A program made the position numbers and the translations under genes. 6,378 nt of DNA from Peptostreptococcaceae bacterium (GTDB taxonomy: Bacteria > Bacillota_A > Clostridia > Peptostreptococcales > Anaerovoracaceae), in assembly GCA_016650135.1 (NCBI GenBank), contig JAENWH010000120.1:1-6378 (forward strand), written 5' to 3'. Shown here piece after piece: positions 6,339 to 6,378 of the stretch. Position 1 is the stretch's first letter, and every line of letters begins with the position of its first letter. The notes beneath the pieces are model-generated. The model was given only the letters and a program-made list of their open reading frames with translations. It was not told where the DNA came from and did no database searches.

Positions 6339-6378
6339 ATGGATGAACATATTCACAAGAGACATAATAAAACGTTAC
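6339..6378 (+). CDS. tnpA: IS200/IS605-family transposase, N-terminal fragment
   Basis: ATG at 6339 opens a frame to the window edge encoding MDEHIHKRHNKTL. The IHK-x-HN pattern directly after the start is typical of Bacteroidota IS200-like TnpA proteins, which usually continue with a YH and a KYRR motif; those lie outside the window. TnpA is a small HUH-type (Y1) transposase that moves the element as single-stranded DNA. No Shine-Dalgarno precedes the start. An alternative ATG at 6343 in another frame gives a peptide without family resemblance. Only 13 residues are visible, so the call rests on that pattern plus the hairpin-rich DNA before it. Confidence 0.55.
   Translation, partial: MDEHIHKRHNKTL

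Larger units (their letters stand above)
6253..6378 (+). mobile_element. Left end of an IS200/IS605-family insertion sequence (partial)
   Basis: Three consecutive hairpins (6253-6284, 6287-6310, 6311-6333) stand directly before an ATG frame whose 13 visible residues resemble IS200/IS605 TnpA. In that family a structured left end, often with a transcription terminator before tnpA, is the established arrangement, and no long terminal inverted repeats or target duplication are expected. The exact outer boundary is not visible; it probably lies between about 6240 and 6255. The element continues past the end of the window, so completeness and activity cannot be judged. It sits 53 bases after the stop of gene 3. 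Confidence 0.55.

Overview
This looks like an accessory carbohydrate-degradation stretch from a member of the Bacteroidota. The DNA is AT-rich and starts are preceded by A-rich sequence rather than Shine-Dalgarno motifs. The enzymes belong to families common in that phylum, and gene 3 opens with a leader that resembles a SusC-type transporter. The genus cannot be read from the sequence.

Layout: three large, intact, co-directional plus-strand genes encode exported glycoside hydrolases. The first (429-2663) is a divergent GH35 beta-galactosidase-like enzyme with a GATase-like C-terminal region. The second (2842-4524) is a DUF5060/DUF4038 protein of the apiosidase-like (GH140-related) type. The third (4721-6199) is a clan GH-A (GH5-like) TIM-barrel hydrolase without an obvious characterised family. 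All three have signal peptides with no clear lipobox cysteine, so they probably act in the periplasm or are secreted. They likely cooperate on one branched plant or algal glycan, perhaps pectic. The substrate is inference, because no SusC/SusD pair, regulator or other specificity marker lies in the window.

The gaps between genes are 178 and 196 bases, wide for a tight operon, and they are not featureless. The 428-base leader holds the likely tail of an upstream gene (1-66), a decayed coding stretch (about 94-278) and a near-perfect inverted repeat (316-368). The gap before gene 3 holds a 47-codon open frame with no start codon that reads like a fossil gene (4550-4693).

The right edge (6253-6378) has three successive hairpins, the last followed by a T-run like an intrinsic terminator, and then an ATG frame whose first 13 residues match the N-terminal style of IS200/IS605 TnpA transposases. 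I read this as the left end of such an insertion sequence, with the element continuing beyond the window. The most notable point is the N-terminus of gene 3, which looks like a signal peptide plus the first strand of a carboxypeptidase-regulatory-like (SusC N-terminal) domain joined directly to a hydrolase barrel.
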